A stretch of 64,000 nucleotides of DNA from Liolophura sinensis (taxonomy: Eukaryota > Mollusca > Polyplacophora > Chitonida > Chitonidae). The position numbers and the translations under genes were made by a program. The notes under the pieces are model-generated. The model made no database searches and was not told where the DNA came from. It saw only the letters and a list, made by a program, of their open reading frames with translations. Shown here one piece after another: positions 39,850 to 50,861 of the stretch (within the stretch, counting starts at the first letter, position 1; every line of letters begins with the position of its first letter). The stretch covers positions 96,369,063-96,433,062 of the forward strand of contig NC_088295.1 of the NCBI RefSeq assembly GCF_032854445.1. Direction: 5' to 3'.

Positions 39850-42800
39850 TAGGTGCCGTTGATCACAAGCAAAACAATGAGGCACTTCTTCTCCTTTAAA
39901 CAAATACCTATGCGTAGTGCTTGTGTGACCGATACGACACCTCCTCAAAATGCAAGAGCGGAGACTATGCCGTGAAAGGTAAGGTGATGGACCAACAAAC
40001 TGATGAATATCATGCAGTTTGTTGGTTGTCTAGTCATTCCAATGAGCTTGAAACAAACGCTTGACATAGGAGCAAATAAGTGAACGGAAGTCCGAATATG
40101 GAACGTCAGTTTGGGTAGTAACGGAATGCAGAGCCGCCTTTGCGGCTTCATCTGCAGCAGTATTCCCTGGGATACCCATATGCCCGGGCAAACAACAAAA
40201 GACAATGACAAAATCTTCATTAAGTCGTTTGAGCATCTCCCTGACATGAGAGAATGTCTGGATGTACAGGCGAACCAACCCGAGTTGCCTGGAGGCAGGA
40301 AAGGGAGTCAGAGCAAATGAGAAATCTGCTACCTCCGAGCCCTGGGATGGACCAAAGTGCGCACAAAATTGCCTTGGCGTCCGCAGTAAATACAGAACAG
40401 GAATTTGGAAACCGACTTGAAGTGGTTCTGGGCCCAAGGACAGCGGCAGAAGCCACGCCATCATCATCCTTGGAACCGTCAGTGAATATACGGTGATAAA
40501 TGGATACTTTGAACACATATTGCTAAACTCCTGTTGGTATACTAGAGGGTTGGTGGGAGATTTCTTCAGGGAGGAGAGCGAAGTATCAACCTGAGGCTCA
40601 GAACATAGACCCGGTGGTTCTTCTTGGATGCGCATGTGGGGGGGGGGGGGGGGCGATAGTATCCAGCCCAAATCCAGCTGCTTGCACATGCTCCTGGATG
40701 CGGAACAATGGATGGCCTCCGAGAATATAAGTCTTTAAACTCCGGATGAAAGACACAATCAAAGGCTGAGTTGGATGGATTGGCTCTAAGCTTGGTGATA
40801 GTTTAGTTCTTCGAAGCTCCAGGGAGGTTCGTTTGCCTCAACATAAAGACTCTCTACAGAACACTGTAGGCATAGTCTAGCTTAGAACGAATCAGTACTC
40901 AGTAGAGCTGAAGTAGGGCTTAATGATCCCCTCTCCATCGAGCACTGGAGACAATCTTCAAATATCAAGCGCGGTTAGGCATCTGGCCTTAAGGTAATTA
41001 ATTTGAGATTTAAATGTAAAGTGCTTATCGAAGATCATCCCGAGGAATTTTGCCTCCGGCACAACCTTGATGGGGGACCCATCTGAAAATACGCTGGGGT
41101 CTTCATGGGGGAAATACTTCCGACAAAAGTGTACACAGTTAGTCTTCGACTTGGAGAACTTAAATCCGTTCTCCAGTGCGCAGGCATGGATTTTATTAAG
41201 GCAAAGCTGCAGCTGTCTCTCGATGGTGTGCATATCTTTGTCTCGACAAGAGATACCAAGATCGTCCATAAAAAGGGACGCGTTCTTACTAGGAGATAAA
41301 ACTCCGGCAAGGCTATTAATCTTATTAATAAAGAGAGTAACTGTTAAAATGCTGCCTTGAGGAACCCCCTGATCTTGTTCAAAGTAGTCAAACAGGGTAG
41401 CCCCAACCCGAACCTGGAAGTGTTGATGGTCTAAGAATTTACGAATGAAGTCAGGAAGCCGACCTCTAAGGCCAAATCCATGCATATCTTTCATAATACC
41501 ATATTAACAAGTAGTGTCATATGCCTTTTCCAGATCAAAAGAGACAGATTCGACATGGTCACGATTAACGATACCGTTCTTAATAAAGGATTCTAGACGA
41601 ACAAGATGATCAACAGTACTCCGATTCTTTCGAAATCCACATTGAATGTCGCTTATCAACTCGTTAGTTTCCAAAAACCAGACTAAGCGATCGTTAATCA
41701 CCCTCTCCATAGTCTTGCATACACAACTGGTTAAGGAAATAGGACGATAGTTATTTGGATCGGTAGAATCCTTTCCGGGCTTGGGGATGGGGACAATAAT
41801 AGCGTTTTGCCATGAGGCAGGGAAATTACTAGAAATCCTAATGTTATTAAAAATTCCAAGAAGCACCCTGAAGGAAGATTCTGGAGGGTGTCATAAAAGC
41901 TGATAGTGGATATCATCTGGCCCTAGAGTTGCGTCATGGGCCTTGCTCAGGGACGCGGATAGTTCATGTAGAGAAAATGTAGCATTGTAGGATTCTTCAT
42001 CTGAGGAGGACTTGCCTCGGCCCGTTCCTTGTTACGCTGGAACTGAGCCAAGTAATTATCTGAAGACGAATGGTGCGCAAAAGAAGCCCCCAACCTATTG
42101 GCTGTGTCAAGTTTTTCTGTCAAATAATCATTCACGTCTTTAAGATGATTGACAGTGACATTGGATCCCTTGCTTTTGATGCGTTGGATCATATTCCAGA
42201 CTTTTGACATAAGGGTACGATAATTGATCTTTGAAACGTTTCCAAGAGTCGCGTTTGGACTGTTTGATAGTCCTACGCGCTTTAGCTCGAGTGCGCCTAA
42301 CATCGTCTAAATTACCGGGAGATGGTCTCCATAGGTACACGCGCTCAGCACGTTTCCTGAAACGCCTAGCTCGTTTACATTCCTCCGTGAACCACGGTTT
42401 CTTAATACGAGGAACCGCACATGGTTTCGAGATACATTTGGAGGCTCTGTCGATTAGCTGATCAGAGAATAAACTGGATCAATTGCATCAAGAAAAAGGT
42501 CGCTAGTAAGTGTTAATCACACGGTTTAGGTAATTGATCATATAAATTGTGCAGCTCTTATTGGTGAAGAGTAGAAGAAGGTGGTATATAAATAGAACAG
42601 ATTGTTAATACTATACCCAGTGTGAGACGCACCGCGACCGCCTGCAGTGCCAGTCTATTGTGTATTACGCCCTGCTTGATCAAAAGAGAAGAACCGCCTG
42701 ATGCCTTTTCCATTCTTAGACATGGCAACAGCGTGATGAGCTGCATAACCTCGACATTGATAACTAGGATCAATCATTAGAGTTTCCTGCAAGCTAAAAG

Positions 42801-42894
42801 CTATAGGATTGAGGCCTTGAGCTAACATCTGGAGCTCTGCGAGGTTACATCTCAATCCTCTACAGTTTCACTGTAAGATCTTTGTAGTAGCCAT
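39850..42894 (-). pseudogene. LINE ORF2: endonuclease, reverse transcriptase, RNase H
   Basis: The ATG overlaps the ORF1 stop. Codon 9 is TGA where the family has Trp (ILQ-stop-NCRGLR). Endonuclease start: CNLAELQMLAQGLNPIAF and LQET. RT spans about 40,958-41,870: SSNFPASWQNAIIVPIPKPG, YRPISLTSC, GFRKNRST, DLEKAYDT, GVPQGSIL and FMDD as the catalytic YxDD variant. RNase H lies at about 40,220-40,500 with FTDGSK, a central acidic residue and CSDSLS. The C-terminus has HRYLFKGEEVPHC, a Cys/His-containing tail. Frameshifts separate EN, RT and RNase H. Confidence 0.88.
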
Positions 42895-42895
42895 T

Positions 42896-43743
42896 ATGAA
42901 TATTTATTTTTTTTCCTGGACTTTTTATACATCGCTGCCCTACGCTCAGCAAAATCCTCCTGTGTCATCGTTATCAACTTCCTTTTTAACCTTGTCAACT
43001 TTAGAATCGCGTCGCAGTGTGCAATAGTATGACCCCAGGGATGTTGAGACAGGTACCAAGACCTCGCCCTTGCCATTGGTATAGGCAGGCATGCCTTCGG
43101 GTGCATCCATTTCCGAAAGATTCCTCCATACTGGATTCTTCGCCAGCCCTAGACATATCAGATTGCTGAGAGCTGCCCTGAGGATCAAGACAATCCGCTA
43201 TATCTCTAGGATCTAACTGTGACATTGGGTCAGGTCTGAGCGTGCTACCCCATAAGGATGGGCTCTTACCAAGTGCACTTTTGGAGGGCGTCACGCCACA
43301 GAATTGCGCCTCCGTAACGCAGGATGGCGTAGTATTCGAAATATCTGACGATCTAAAGAGTGAGGAGGTATTCGAGATTTGACTCATGCTGACAACCCAC
43401 TCCCAGCTATTTGACGTCTGGGATGCCTCGCAAAGGATCTGGGGCCCACCTACTACTGGCGATTCGCTTAACTTCCTGACCTTATTTGTAGCATCAATGC
43501 GCTTATTTCGGATCTTTTTGCTGGAGGACATGTAGTTGGTGACAACCTGCCACTCTCCAGCTTCCTCGTGTCAGCAGTTGAGTTATCCAAAGTCCCCTTA
43601 TTTGGTTGACTCTAAGGAACAGACTCGCCAGAAACCCCAATTTCCATATCATCAGCATGTCCCTCACTATAATTACCATCATGTCCTCGACCTTCATTCT
43701 CACCTTTATTGTCACCTTCAATTTCATAATCATTACTATCTTT

Positions 43744-43775
<32 letters not shown>

Positions 43776-43800
43776 TATTAATGCAATCGTTATCGTCACT
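42896..43800 (-). pseudogene. LINE ORF1 (decayed)
   Basis: Begins with an acidic stretch: an Asp run encoded by (GAT)n at about 43,752-43,778, then EIEGDNKGENEGRG. A Ser/Thr/Pro-rich middle starts SSKKIRNKR, and a basic C-terminus reads EDFAERRAAMYKKSRKKNK. It is broken across at least three frames. No CCHC knuckle was found. The stop TAA overlaps the ORF2 start ATG as TAATG (42892-42896, minus strand). Confidence 0.65.
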
Positions 43801-45051
43801 ATCGCCATTGTCATTTTAATAGTATAGTATGGTTCTCACGTGTGGAATATCTGGTGTCTGTGATATCAGGGAGGGAAACACACTAAGCACAATGCGACGC
43901 CGTGCCTGTATTGCATGGTGGTGTGGTGTGTAATGTCTGATATATCTCGTTTTAGAAGGGAAGAGACACTAAGCACAGGGCGGCCCTGTTTATGTATATT
44001 ATGATAATGTGGTGTGTAATGTATCTAGCATTGGAGAGGAAGACGCACTTAGTACACGGCGGCCTTGTTCCTGTTTACTATAATTGTGTGGGGTGTGATT
44101 TCTGCTGTCTCTGGTGTTAGGAAGAGAAACACACTAAGTACACGGCGGCTTGGTTTCTTGGGTGTGATTTCTGCTGTCTCTTTTCTTAGGGAGGGCTATT
44201 AGGGAGGGCTAACACACTAAGTACACGGCGGCCCTATGTCTGTATAGTTTGATTATGTGGAGTATAATGTCTGGTGTCTCTGGTATTAGAGGGGAAGACG
44301 CACTAAGTACACGGCGACCTCGTTCCTTGGGTGTGATTTCTGCTGTCTCTGGTATTATGGAGAGAAACAGACTAAGTACACGGCGACGACCCTATGTCTG
44401 TGTGGAGGGAGGGTTATTTCTCTTTCATAAAATGCTGTGCTTGTTTACTTAGTTTCCCTTTTTTAGAATTGTTTACATGCATTTGGCGACTAAGTAATGT
44501 GATTAGAAAAGTTGTGTAACTAAAGTTACTGGAATGGCTCGAACTTCCGAAGCTGAAGTGACCTGGATCAATGTTTTTCACAATTTATAAAACCTGTGAT
44601 GACTAGGTTATACATGTAAGACAGGGGTTGTGCCAGCTATATGGGAATATGGAATAGAATGGGAATAGCGTTCAAATCCGCTTCCTCTCACCAGGTCTCT
44701 TCATAAGGTACCATGCTTGCCTGGGCGAACTGGCTTGGGATAGCCTCAAACTGTAACATGGCAAACAGTAACATCTCACCACCCATCGCCCATTCCCCAA
44801 TTACTAAGTTGAAGTAGGGACACATGTAGAAAAGAATGCCAAGAGTTCTTTTTATGTTGCCTCATGTTTGAATACCTGTCTTCCCCTTAACTTAATAAAT
44901 TCCAATATTGTTTTGTTACAACCTGTGTTTGAGTCCCGTTTTTTGGAGAGTTGGCAGTCTGGCATGTTGGCTGATTCGAGTCACTTGGGGTCCTAACTTA
45001 CAAACCTGGGTAGGCCAAGGAAGACAACATTAGTTGTCTCCCGTTACATTT

Positions 45052-45064
45052 TGGTGCCGTGACC
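45052..45064 (+). promoter_or_regulatory. Putative tRNA primer-binding site
   Basis: tggtgccgtgacc follows a likely LTR end by three bases. Its complement ends in CCA as a tRNA 3' end does. It sits directly before gag. Confidence 0.6.
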
Positions 45065-45069
45065 AGGAT

Positions 45070-46235
45070 CCCAAGATAACGTCTTTTGTGCCTGAATCGG
45101 AGAGCGGCTCTCCAGAGATTGGCTCTTTACAAGAGTATAGAGAAGGTGTTAGGTTAAAGGAGACGGTTAAGCGCAGACATAGAAGTAGGGAAAGCAGAGT
45201 ACAAGAAACGTTTCAAAAGCATGTGGACAGTGGGGTATGGTTACCTGGGATAAATGCGAGCCAGGCGTTTGATGAGGTAAACATGACTTTGACAGAGGAA
45301 ATATGTAGGTTAGAGGGGGTAATTCAATGTTTAATGGCAAAACGACGTGACACGGGAAATAGGCATGAGGGCCTCAAGTCAGAGGATAGTTCGTTAGGGG
45401 TTAAGTTGGCTCCTGGGAACAGTACGCCGCACCCTAGTTTACAACTTCCTAGTTCCTTCTATAAACTGGAAAGACGGGAGAAAGACGGGAATAAAGTTGG
45501 TGGTCAGTTTGTGGCGTGGAAGGGTTACATTATGCATTTTGAGCAGGTTGCCAGGTGGAATGGATGGGAATCCAATGAAACGGCACAGCAGTTGGCCATG
45601 TGTCTAAGAGGAGATGTTCAGAAACTCCTGGGTGACTTGTCGAAAGAATGTGTAGGGAATTATCAGGAACTGAAGTCCGTATTGGTTGACCGGTTTGACC
45701 CCAAGGAAAGAAAAATGGCCAATCCATGTGCATCTAGGTCACGAGTGCTGTCTGCATCATAGTCACCCACTGATTTCGGGTATGCTTGGCGTCGCTTAGG
45801 TTGTTTAGCATTCCCTAGTATGCCCTTGGAGTATTGAGAGGTCTTGGAGCAACGTGTTATGGGTGTTGGAAGTAAGGAAATGAAAGAACACATTATGTTT
45901 CCACAGACCCTTGAAGCTGCTATTGCTCATGCTGTTGAGTATGAAACTGTGAACGGGCTGAATAAGCCTGTGTACAAACCACAATTTTGCACAGAAACTG
46001 GCGTGGGATATGTCAGAGCTGTGAGAACTGCTGATGAATTTATGGTATGAAGTGTTGCAGGGCAACTTCAGGAGCAAATTACTGGGTTTTCCCTCTCCAT
46101 TAAGCAGCAGAACTTCAGAAAACTATCAAGTTTAAAAAGGGTAACAAATTGAACTTCCGTGACAAAAAGTGCTATGTGTATTACAAAAAGGGTAATCTGC
46201 CCTACGACTGTCCCCTCTAGGAGACACTGGTGAAA
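45070..46235 (+). pseudogene. Gypsy-like gag
   Basis: The core FVAWKGYIMHFEQVARWNGW, then ETAQQLAMCLRGDVQKLLGDL, is the conserved retrotransposon gag domain. A stop near 45,760 breaks the frame, but homology continues with DFGYAWRRLGCLAFPSMPLE and PQTLEAAIAHAVEYET. The zinc knuckle is damaged (CYVYYKKGNLPYDCP), with Cys and His positions replaced. The open frame extends upstream through the primer-binding site, so the true gag start is uncertain. Confidence 0.75.
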
Positions 46236-46738
46236 AAACTAGAGGGACACCCCTTTAAACTAGACCGGGCTGTGTCTGAGGCGAAGGATACAGACAGCCT
46301 CCTCTTCAAGTCGGTACACTGCAGCGTTGGCGCAGTAATAAAATCTTGTCTGGCAAAATGGAAATCGCTGCTAACACTGTGGAGATGTTGATAGATAAGG
46401 ATCTGTCACAAGTTTGATGTCGTAGAAAATGTAAGACAAGTTTGGAGTGGAAAACCCGCTGTTAGAAAAGACAGATGTGATGCTTACCAATGCTGACGGA
46501 AGAGCTTTAATGATTTTGAGCAAAGTTCAGGTATAATTCTGTATAGATAGTCAAGCGTTTGTACATGAATTTGTCGTAGCTGCCTAAGACTTGCCCTGAA
46601 TACTGGGATAGACTTTTCTTCAGCAAGACATGATCATGGTGGGGGGGGGGGGGGGGGTGAAATAACGTATTTCTTTAACAGTAGGGCTAGCTCACACTGT
46701 GCTATGATCAGGTTAGCCTCAAAAGTTGTGAACCCAAA

Positions 46739-46908
46739 GTGCCGGGAATGGGCTATATTGATGGAGAGGTTGGATCAGGTGAGGTATTTATGGCTGAATG
46801 GTCAGTTGGAGTAGTCAGAAAAGGTTTGTTGGTCTCACGAGCCCTTGCTAATCCAGAGAAAGTGGTCTTGACTGTTATTAATGTTACAGATAAGCCTATA
46901 TATATATA
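46739..46908 (+). pseudogene. Gypsy-like pol, segment between protease and RT (left part)
   Basis: PGMGYIDGEV and KGLLVSRALANPEKVVLTVI plus NVTDKPIYIY match the spacer between protease and RT in Gypsy-type polyproteins. It is cut by the Tc1-like insertion at 46909. Confidence 0.6.
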
Positions 46909-48431
46909 CTGTCCCAAAAAAGAAACGCATACCCGGTTTTTGCGGAGGTGATGCAGTCTTTTCAGTTATGCATAACTAAATAAGAATTGCTATTCTGCAA
47001 ATATTTTTTTACACAGATTAAGGAAGGGTCCATATCTAGACAACAAGGCCATCAAGTTGAGGTAAGACACTCACAATGAGTCTCCCACTTGAGAGGAATG
47101 TCAGTAATCTGTTGTGACCACCACGGGCACGAATAACAGTTCTGACACGCCTTGTCATGGACTGGATGAGACGCTGGATAGAGGCCTGGGGAATGTTCTG
47201 CCACTCCTCCTGCAAACATGCAACTTGCTCTTGAAGCGTTTGGGGTTGAGGTTGACGTTGGCGTAGACGTCGATCAAGTTCATCCCACAGATGCTCAATT
47301 GGGTTAAGATCCGGGGAGCGGGACGGCCAGGGTAGCACATTTACATTGTTTTCGGCGAGGAAGTCCCCTGTGACACGTGCCGTGTGCGGTCTGGCGTTCT
47401 TGCTGGAACAACTCCCGCTGAACGTCAATGACAGGTAAGAGGTGTGGCTGCAGGATGGTGTCTCGGTAGCGTACGGCCGTAAGGTTTCCCTGAACGTGGA
47501 CAAGATTTGTACGACCAGTATACGATATTGCTGCCCACATCATCACACTCCCTCCACCAAATCTGTCCACTTGGCGTACGCAGTTAGGGGCATAACGTTC
47601 GTGAGCACGTCTGTAAACCCGGTTTCTACCATCACGTCTCTGCAATAGGAATCTGGACTCATCACTGAACAAATGCGTCGCCAGTTGCGTAGATTCCATG
47701 CAGTCACGTTGTTACACCATCGGAGGCGATTGGCGCGATGGTGAGGACGCAGCACGATCCCAACATAGGGCCTCCTGGCTCTCAGTCCATGTTCCCTCAG
47801 CCTGTTCCGCACTGTCTGACCTGATATCCTCCTTAGTCCCGGTATGCTGGCTGCTGTGCTTTCAGCTGTAGCACAACGGTCACGCAAATGGAGGACCCTT
47901 ATGTAGCGATCTTGGGCTGCTGTAGTGACACGTGGTCGACCTGAACGCCGACGGTCATTTGTTGTCCCAGTATTGTTGTAGCGGGCAGCAAGCGTGAAAT
48001 CGTGCTCTGGCTGACGTGTAGACGCCTAGAAATGGACGATTGGGATTCTCCAGCTTGAAGTCTTCCAATGGCAATATTTCTTGTGACGGTGTTAAGACGT
48101 GGCATGTTGAATCAGCTTGAAAACACCACTTGAAAGACGCCGATTTCGGCCCGAAGTTGCGGTTTTATAGTCACACACTGCATGCTTTCCATGCGTAAGT
48201 TCGGCGTGTAAGACTGCACGTGATGCAGTGTGGTGCTGTATTTTTACTTCTTCCAAAAACGGGCCTCCAAACTCAACATTTTCAACCAAGAAATGTTTTG
48301 AGGAATAAAATGTGTGCTAACTGTGACTATTAACAATATTAAAACACATTTTGCTCATGAAATGAAGACAAAATGTATTTATTTCATTTTAAAATAAAAC
48401 AAAACACCTATGCGTTTCTTTTTTTGGATAG
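46909..48431 (-). mobile_element. Tc1/mariner-like element, family B copy 1
   Basis: 1.52 kb with TA on both sides. Ends are ctgtcccaaaaaagaaacgc and, reversed, ctatccaaaaaaagaaacgc. Inserted in the Gypsy-like pol, its right end is separated from family C only by tata. It is highly similar to 55585-57106. Confidence 0.92.
47100..48105 (-). pseudogene. Tc1-like DD34E transposase, multiply frameshifted
   Basis: Starts MPRLNTVTRNIAIGRLQAGE. The frame shifts after the HTH (SRLLPA, where copy 2 has SRLAARYN), again around the first catalytic region (sister copy has WFSDESRFLLQ), and near QDNARPH, where two bases are missing. The C-terminal half retains SPDLNPIEHLWDELDRRL with the catalytic Glu. 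Confidence 0.88.
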
Positions 48432-48435
48432 TATA

Positions 48436-49920
48436 CTTGGCGCCATTAAAAACGCACGGTTGAAATTGTATCCGTGCGCCACAAAAGTCGATTGATCAGT
48501 GACTGTGCGTGGTTCATGGTTTGTGAACGTTGCGTTGCAGGTTGTGCACGACCGTGTGTTATTCCGACGCACCCTTTGTGTGCGTTACGTAACAGTGCGG
48601 AATATCGGCCATTGAGTGCTGTGTCAGCGCTGAGAGCACATGTCACTGCACAGTTGTGGTGTGCTCAATACGTTACACCACGTTAACCACAAAGACAAAC
48701 AACATTTCAAAAAAAACGGTACATGCCCAGACTTATGGCTCAAGAAAGAGAACGTGCCATTGGCATGTTACGTGCGGGACTCAGTCGTGCCAAAGTGGCA
48801 CGTCACATGCAATGTCATCCCTCTACAATTAGCCGCCTCAGTACCAGGGAGCATGAAACTGGCACTGTTGCCGACCGTCCATGCCCCTGTAGGCCAAGAG
48901 TCACTACGGCACGACAAGATTGTACATCGCATTGCAGCACACACGTGACAGTTCCGCACTGCTCGTGAGACAGTGGGGATTGGGAGGCCCAGGGTGAGCC
49001 CCAACACCATACGACGCCGTCTCCGAGCAATACGGATGCATGCTCGCATCCCCTACCGAGGGCCCATATTGACACCTGCTGCACGCCGAAATCGATTGCG
49101 CTGGGCTCAGCGTCATCAACGATGGCGTGTGAATGATTGGTCTGTCCTTTTTTCTGAAGAGAGTCGTATCTGCCTCGATCGTCCTGACAGACGTCGACAT
49201 GTGTGGCGTAGACGTGATGAACGTTTCGAAAACGTATGCGTGCGGGAAGGAAATCGCTGGGGTGCGCTAGTGTTATGGTGTGGGGAGGCATCACCTCTAA
49301 CAGACGGACTCCCTTGTCATTGTGGATGGCAACCTGAATGCTCAGGGTACGTGAATGACATTCTTCGGCGGTGCTGCTTTCATTTCTCCATGCCAACGCT
49401 GCCGTGACGACGTTTCAGCAAGACAATGCCCGCCCACACTCTGCAAGATTAACGCAAGACTTCTTACGACAGAATGATGTCGACGTCATGGAGTGGCCGG
49501 CCTACTCCCCGGGAATCTATCGCCAATTGAGCACCTGTGGGACCACCTGAAGTCTGCCGTGGCCCAACGTCAACCTGCGCACGCAACCGACGTGAATTGA
49601 TCCAGGTGCTGCAGGACGAATGGATCTGATCCCACAGCAGAGAATAATGAGACTTGTCAGCTCTATGCGTCGCAGATGTACGGCTTGCATTGCTGCCCTA
49701 GGTGGACATACCATTATTAAATGTCAATTTCACTTTCTGTACTCGTGATTTCGATGTGAGGAATAAACGTCAATCGGCTTTCACAGTTGGTTGATTCGTT
49801 GTCCCGTTGCGACCGGCCCTGCCTTGTTTTCCAATATAAACGTATTTCACAATTGGTTCCCACTGACATTTCTCACAATATGTCAATAGCTAACGACCGT
49901 GGGTTTTTAATGGCGCCAAG
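48436..49920 (+). mobile_element. Tc1/mariner-like element, family C
   Basis: 1.49 kb, TA target sites, ~25-bp inverted repeats starting cttggcgccattaaaaac with one mismatch in the first 25 bases. It lies immediately next to family B copy 1, and the transposase is on the opposite strand to its neighbour. Confidence 0.92.
48723..49735 (+). pseudogene. Tc1-like DD34E transposase with altered catalytic residue
   Basis: N-terminal HTH from MPRLMAQERERAIGMLRAGL, then a frameshift near 48,920. The middle (IGRPRVSPNTIRRRLRAIRM) reads on to VLFSEESR, where the first catalytic Asp is Glu (GAA). After further shifts QQDNARPHSARLTQDFLRQN and PIEHLWDHL are still readable. The Asp change plus frameshifts make it inactive. 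Confidence 0.88.
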
Positions 49921-49922
49921 TA

Positions 49923-50250
49923 TACATTAGAGACGATTCCATATGCCTGGAGTGCATGCGGTGGTCGAGGTGCCCGTGGCCGAAGGCAAGGAGGGTAGAA
50001 AGAAAGTCAACCTTCCCGCACACCTCGAGTCATTACTGAATAGAGGGTCTAGCTTTCTGGATAGTCAGCAGACGTTGCAGTTAATGGGATAATTTGTCAG
50101 TATCGGCATGTCTTTGTAGCCCCTGATGGGAAGCCTGGTAGAACCGATTTAACCAAGCACTCAATCAATACGGGTGATGCCAAGCCAACTAAAGTTCCTC
50201 CTCGCCCAAAGAAAGATCGTCGAGGAAGAGCTGGAGAAAATATTAACGGA
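49923..50250 (+). pseudogene. Gypsy-like pol, start of RT (right part)
   Basis: After the Tc1 pair the same pol resumes: KKVNLPAHLESLLNRGSSFL, YRHVFVAPDGKPGRTDLTKH, GDAKPTKVPPR, then in another frame QRKIVEEELEKILTDDI. This is the usual lead-in to a Gypsy RT. Coding similarity stops near 50,250. Confidence 0.7.
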
Positions 50251-50584
50251 CGACATACAGTATTCGTAATTCCCAACCACCTGTGCGGTAGGATTGAAGT
50301 TACGTGATAGACCGTATGTCTGACATAGGTTAAGATGGAAACGGGAGTGGTCGGAATAAACCACTGTCCTTCGTCAGACATCTTACTCACGTGACGGTGG
50401 TCAACTTCATGAGTTAAAAATCATTGCATCTCATAAATAAATGATAAAAACTTCTAATTTTAGCCATGCAGCAAACGAGGCAGCGAGAGGTGGATTCGAA
50501 CATACGACTTCCCTGTCTCAAGGCTTGTGGCAGAAGGTAAAACAAAAGTCATATTGTACATGTACCATTACAGCAGGCAAAACA
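50251..50584. other. Spacer between the Gypsy-like remnant and the Kolobok-like element
   Basis: No gene seen. A tRNA T-loop-like stretch on the minus strand (gttcgaatccacctctcgct, near 50,490) has no matching stems and is not called as a tRNA. Confidence 0.4.
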
Positions 50585-50588
50585 TTAA

Positions 50589-50603
50589 AGGAATACTGTC
50601 AAG
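50589..50603 (+). repeat. Left terminal inverted repeat
   Basis: AGGAATACTGTCAAG preceded by TTAA. It matches the reverse complement of 55221-55235 exactly. Confidence 0.8.
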
Positions 50604-50772
50604 GTCTTATGATCATCGGTATTTATTTAATAATTACCTCATAATCCCTCATTATAACGAACCTGGATGTTTGTTTACCCCTGGACTCGCTTCCCACGGC
50701 GATAGTCGGCTCTCACGCTAGGGAGCCGTCAGCCAGAGTGGAGTTAATGAGGTGCCCGTCACGTGATCCCAG

Positions 50773-50789
50773 TGACGTCACCGTAAGAA
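50773..50789 (+). promoter_or_regulatory. Subterminal TGACGTCA motif, left promoter candidate
   Basis: The palindrome TGACGTCA (50773-50780, identical to the CRE consensus) is followed by ccgtaaga, 82 bp before the ATG of the P2X7-domain gene. The same pair of motifs occurs in mirror orientation near the other end. Confidence 0.45.
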
Positions 50790-50861
50790 CGGGCCCATAC
50801 TGAACAACACTGTTTCACATACCACATACGATCTTAGGCGCGAAAATACCAAAATAAAATA

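Larger units (their letters stand above)
39565..43815 (-). mobile_element. Non-LTR retrotransposon (LINE) with ORF1, EN, RT and RNase H
   Basis: A 4.25-kb minus-strand element inserted in the 86-bp minisatellite. Its 3' end (left edge) reads gagtgagtgagtgaaagttt plus taacgtcg on the plus strand, a pattern familiar from molluscan LINE tails. Order in the element: ORF1, AP endonuclease-like start, linker, RT, RNase H, C-terminal Cys/His region. RNase H after RT suggests an I/Nimb/Jockey-type clade. Stops and frameshifts show it is inactive. The 5' end appears truncated, since no start codon precedes the acidic ORF1 frame. Confidence 0.9.
36346..44430. repeat. ~86-bp minisatellite, split by a LINE
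   Basis: Unit about 86 bp: ggtattagaggggaagacac, actaagtacagggcggccct, gttcctgtatagtatggttg, tgtggggtgtaatgtctgct, gtctct. It occupies 36346-39563 and 43816-44430 with considerable divergence. Inside are a SINE fragment, a (GT)n run at about 38,880-38,910 and G-runs near 38,250 and 38,912. The gap is the inserted LINE. Confidence 0.88.
44499..50250 (+). mobile_element. Decayed Gypsy-like LTR retrotransposon
   Basis: A primer-binding-site-like sequence, a gag ORF, a degenerate zinc knuckle, a post-protease segment and the start of RT occur in order on the plus strand. The element is interrupted at about 46,909-49,922 by two Tc1-like elements and ends abruptly near 50,250, before most of RT, integrase and the 3' LTR. 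A 5' LTR probably ends in ttaca at 45044-45048. The start given here (a TGT near 44,499) is tentative because no second LTR exists for comparison; an AATAAA near 44,893 would fit an LTR. Confidence 0.7.

Noticed and set aside
40030-40689. Stand-alone RNase H gene
   Set aside because: It lies directly behind the RT in the LINE, same strand, and is the RNase H domain of that ORF2.
50473-50530. tRNA-like T-loop sequence on the minus strand
   Set aside because: Box-B-like motif present, but T-stem, anticodon and acceptor stems do not pair. No box A at the right distance.
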